A DNA stretch of 64,000 bases. It comes from Magicicada septendecula. Its lineage: Eukaryota > Arthropoda > Insecta > Hemiptera > Cicadidae. The position numbers and the translations under genes were made by a program. Every line of letters starts with the position of its first letter. The first letter of the stretch is position 1. The notes beneath the pieces were generated by a model that was given only the letters and a program-made list of their open reading frames with translations, was not told the DNA's origin and made no database searches. Below, in pieces: positions 63,566-64,000 of this stretch. The DNA lies in assembly GCA_034769895.1 (NCBI GenBank), contig CM068372.1, positions 383,117,910-383,181,909 of the forward strand. The letters run 5' to 3'.

Positions 63566-63872
63566 GTTTAATGGAGTAATACATTAAGTAATGGAGTAAT
63601 CCATTACATGTAAGTAATGGATTCTCGATGTTGTGTTTTTCTGTTTGTTCTTCGACACACTGTATCCAAAGTGAGGAATCGATACCCAAAAAGTATCGAT
63701 CCCAAACTCTCGAAAATCGAGTAATTTTTTTGTTTCAGGTAAAGTATAACTTACTTCTAAAAATAAAAATAAATGTACTCGATACTTTTTGGTATCGATA
63801 CCGTGGCGTCCGATACTATATGAGTACTCGGTATCGATACCCAAGGCCGATACTTCGAACCCTAACATATAC

Positions 63873-64000
63873 ATAGGCAGTGTTGCCAGCTCAATGAGTT
63901 CACTTTTCCCCACATGACTACCCAAAATTTTCCCACTTTGACGTAAAAATTCCCACTGCCACAAATTTATGTGCTTTATACAAAGTGTCACGTTTTATAG
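63873..64000. other. Right edge of window, nothing identified
   Basis: GGCAGTGTTGCCAGCTC (63876-63892) has a small palindrome and resembles the edge of a dispersed repeat, but the sequence ends before this can be judged. Confidence 0.25.

Larger units (their letters stand above)
62199..63864 (+). mobile_element. Decayed, internally deleted hAT transposon
   Basis: Both ends begin TAGGGTTCGAA in inverted orientation (62199-62209 and 63854-63864). Inside each end are many copies of GTATCGATAC/CGAGTACTCGATAC motifs, including GTATCGATACCGAGTA near both tips; such subterminal repeats are typical of hAT elements. The only coding remnant is a transposase C-terminus. The 8-bp flanks (ATTGTATA left, ACATATAC right) do not match, so the target duplication has decayed or an end is off by some bases. 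At 1666 bp it is too short for a full hAT transposase. Confidence 0.7.

Noticed and set aside
63584-63991. 135-codon minus-strand frame over the right end of the hAT
   Set aside because: The peptide is made of translated TATCGATAC-type subterminal repeats (repeated GIDT/SIG strings), so it is not a gene.

Overview
The window is nuclear DNA of an animal, most likely an insect or another arthropod. It is AT-rich and has no bacterial-type gene layout. It carries Ty3/gypsy, Penelope-like and hAT element remnants, and the only host-like coding piece is a candidate exon with splice signals. The order or species cannot be fixed from sequence alone.

Positions 1 to about 59011 are one head-to-tail array. 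A near-identical unit of about 5.0 kb (5.5 kb where a second element is inserted) is repeated eleven times and followed by a truncated twelfth copy. Each unit is one long terminal repeat (LTR, about 2.0 kb) plus one internal domain (about 3.0 kb) of a Ty3/gypsy-type retrotransposon, giving (LTR-internal)x11-LTR. The last copy stops where the LTR should stop: its homology ends at TTACA (59007-59011), aligned with the GTTACA that precedes a tRNA-Lys-like primer-binding site in every other unit. The internal domain holds a broken gag, no protease, no reverse transcriptase and no RNase H, a decayed fragment of the integrase core, and then a nearly complete integrase core and C-terminus ending at an early TAA. 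The units are therefore non-autonomous. Their near-identity points to recent amplification, not to selection on each copy.

Unit numbering used here: U1 starts at 1, U2 5047, U3 10091, U4 15622, U5 20647, U6 26142, U7 31645, U8 37163, U9 42170, U10 47157, U11 52181, U12 57213 (truncated). These phase boundaries are arbitrary and fall inside the LTR. The LTRs of U3, U5, U6 and U7 carry the same 469-bp 5'-truncated Penelope-like element (GIY-YIG endonuclease tail plus a hammerhead-ribozyme-like motif) flanked by an 11-bp target duplication. Several indels are shared by different, overlapping sets of units, so the array is a recombinational mosaic. The LTR also contains a TATA box, a hairpin plus T-tract just downstream, a CRE palindrome, a 36-bp tandem repeat, and a ladder of five degenerate tRNA-Lys primer-binding-site motifs about 80 bp apart.

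From 59012 to 64000 the DNA is single-copy within this window. It holds an AT dinucleotide microsatellite at the array edge, about 1 kb of unrecognised sequence with a run of three inverted repeats (59870-59909), a plausible minus-strand first coding exon (60134-60350, acidic, phase-0 donor), a CpG-rich patch (about 61430-61760), and a decayed hAT transposon (62199-63864) with TATCGATAC-rich ends, a transposase C-terminal remnant with an in-frame stop, and a possible nested element bounded by 12-bp perfect inverted repeats.
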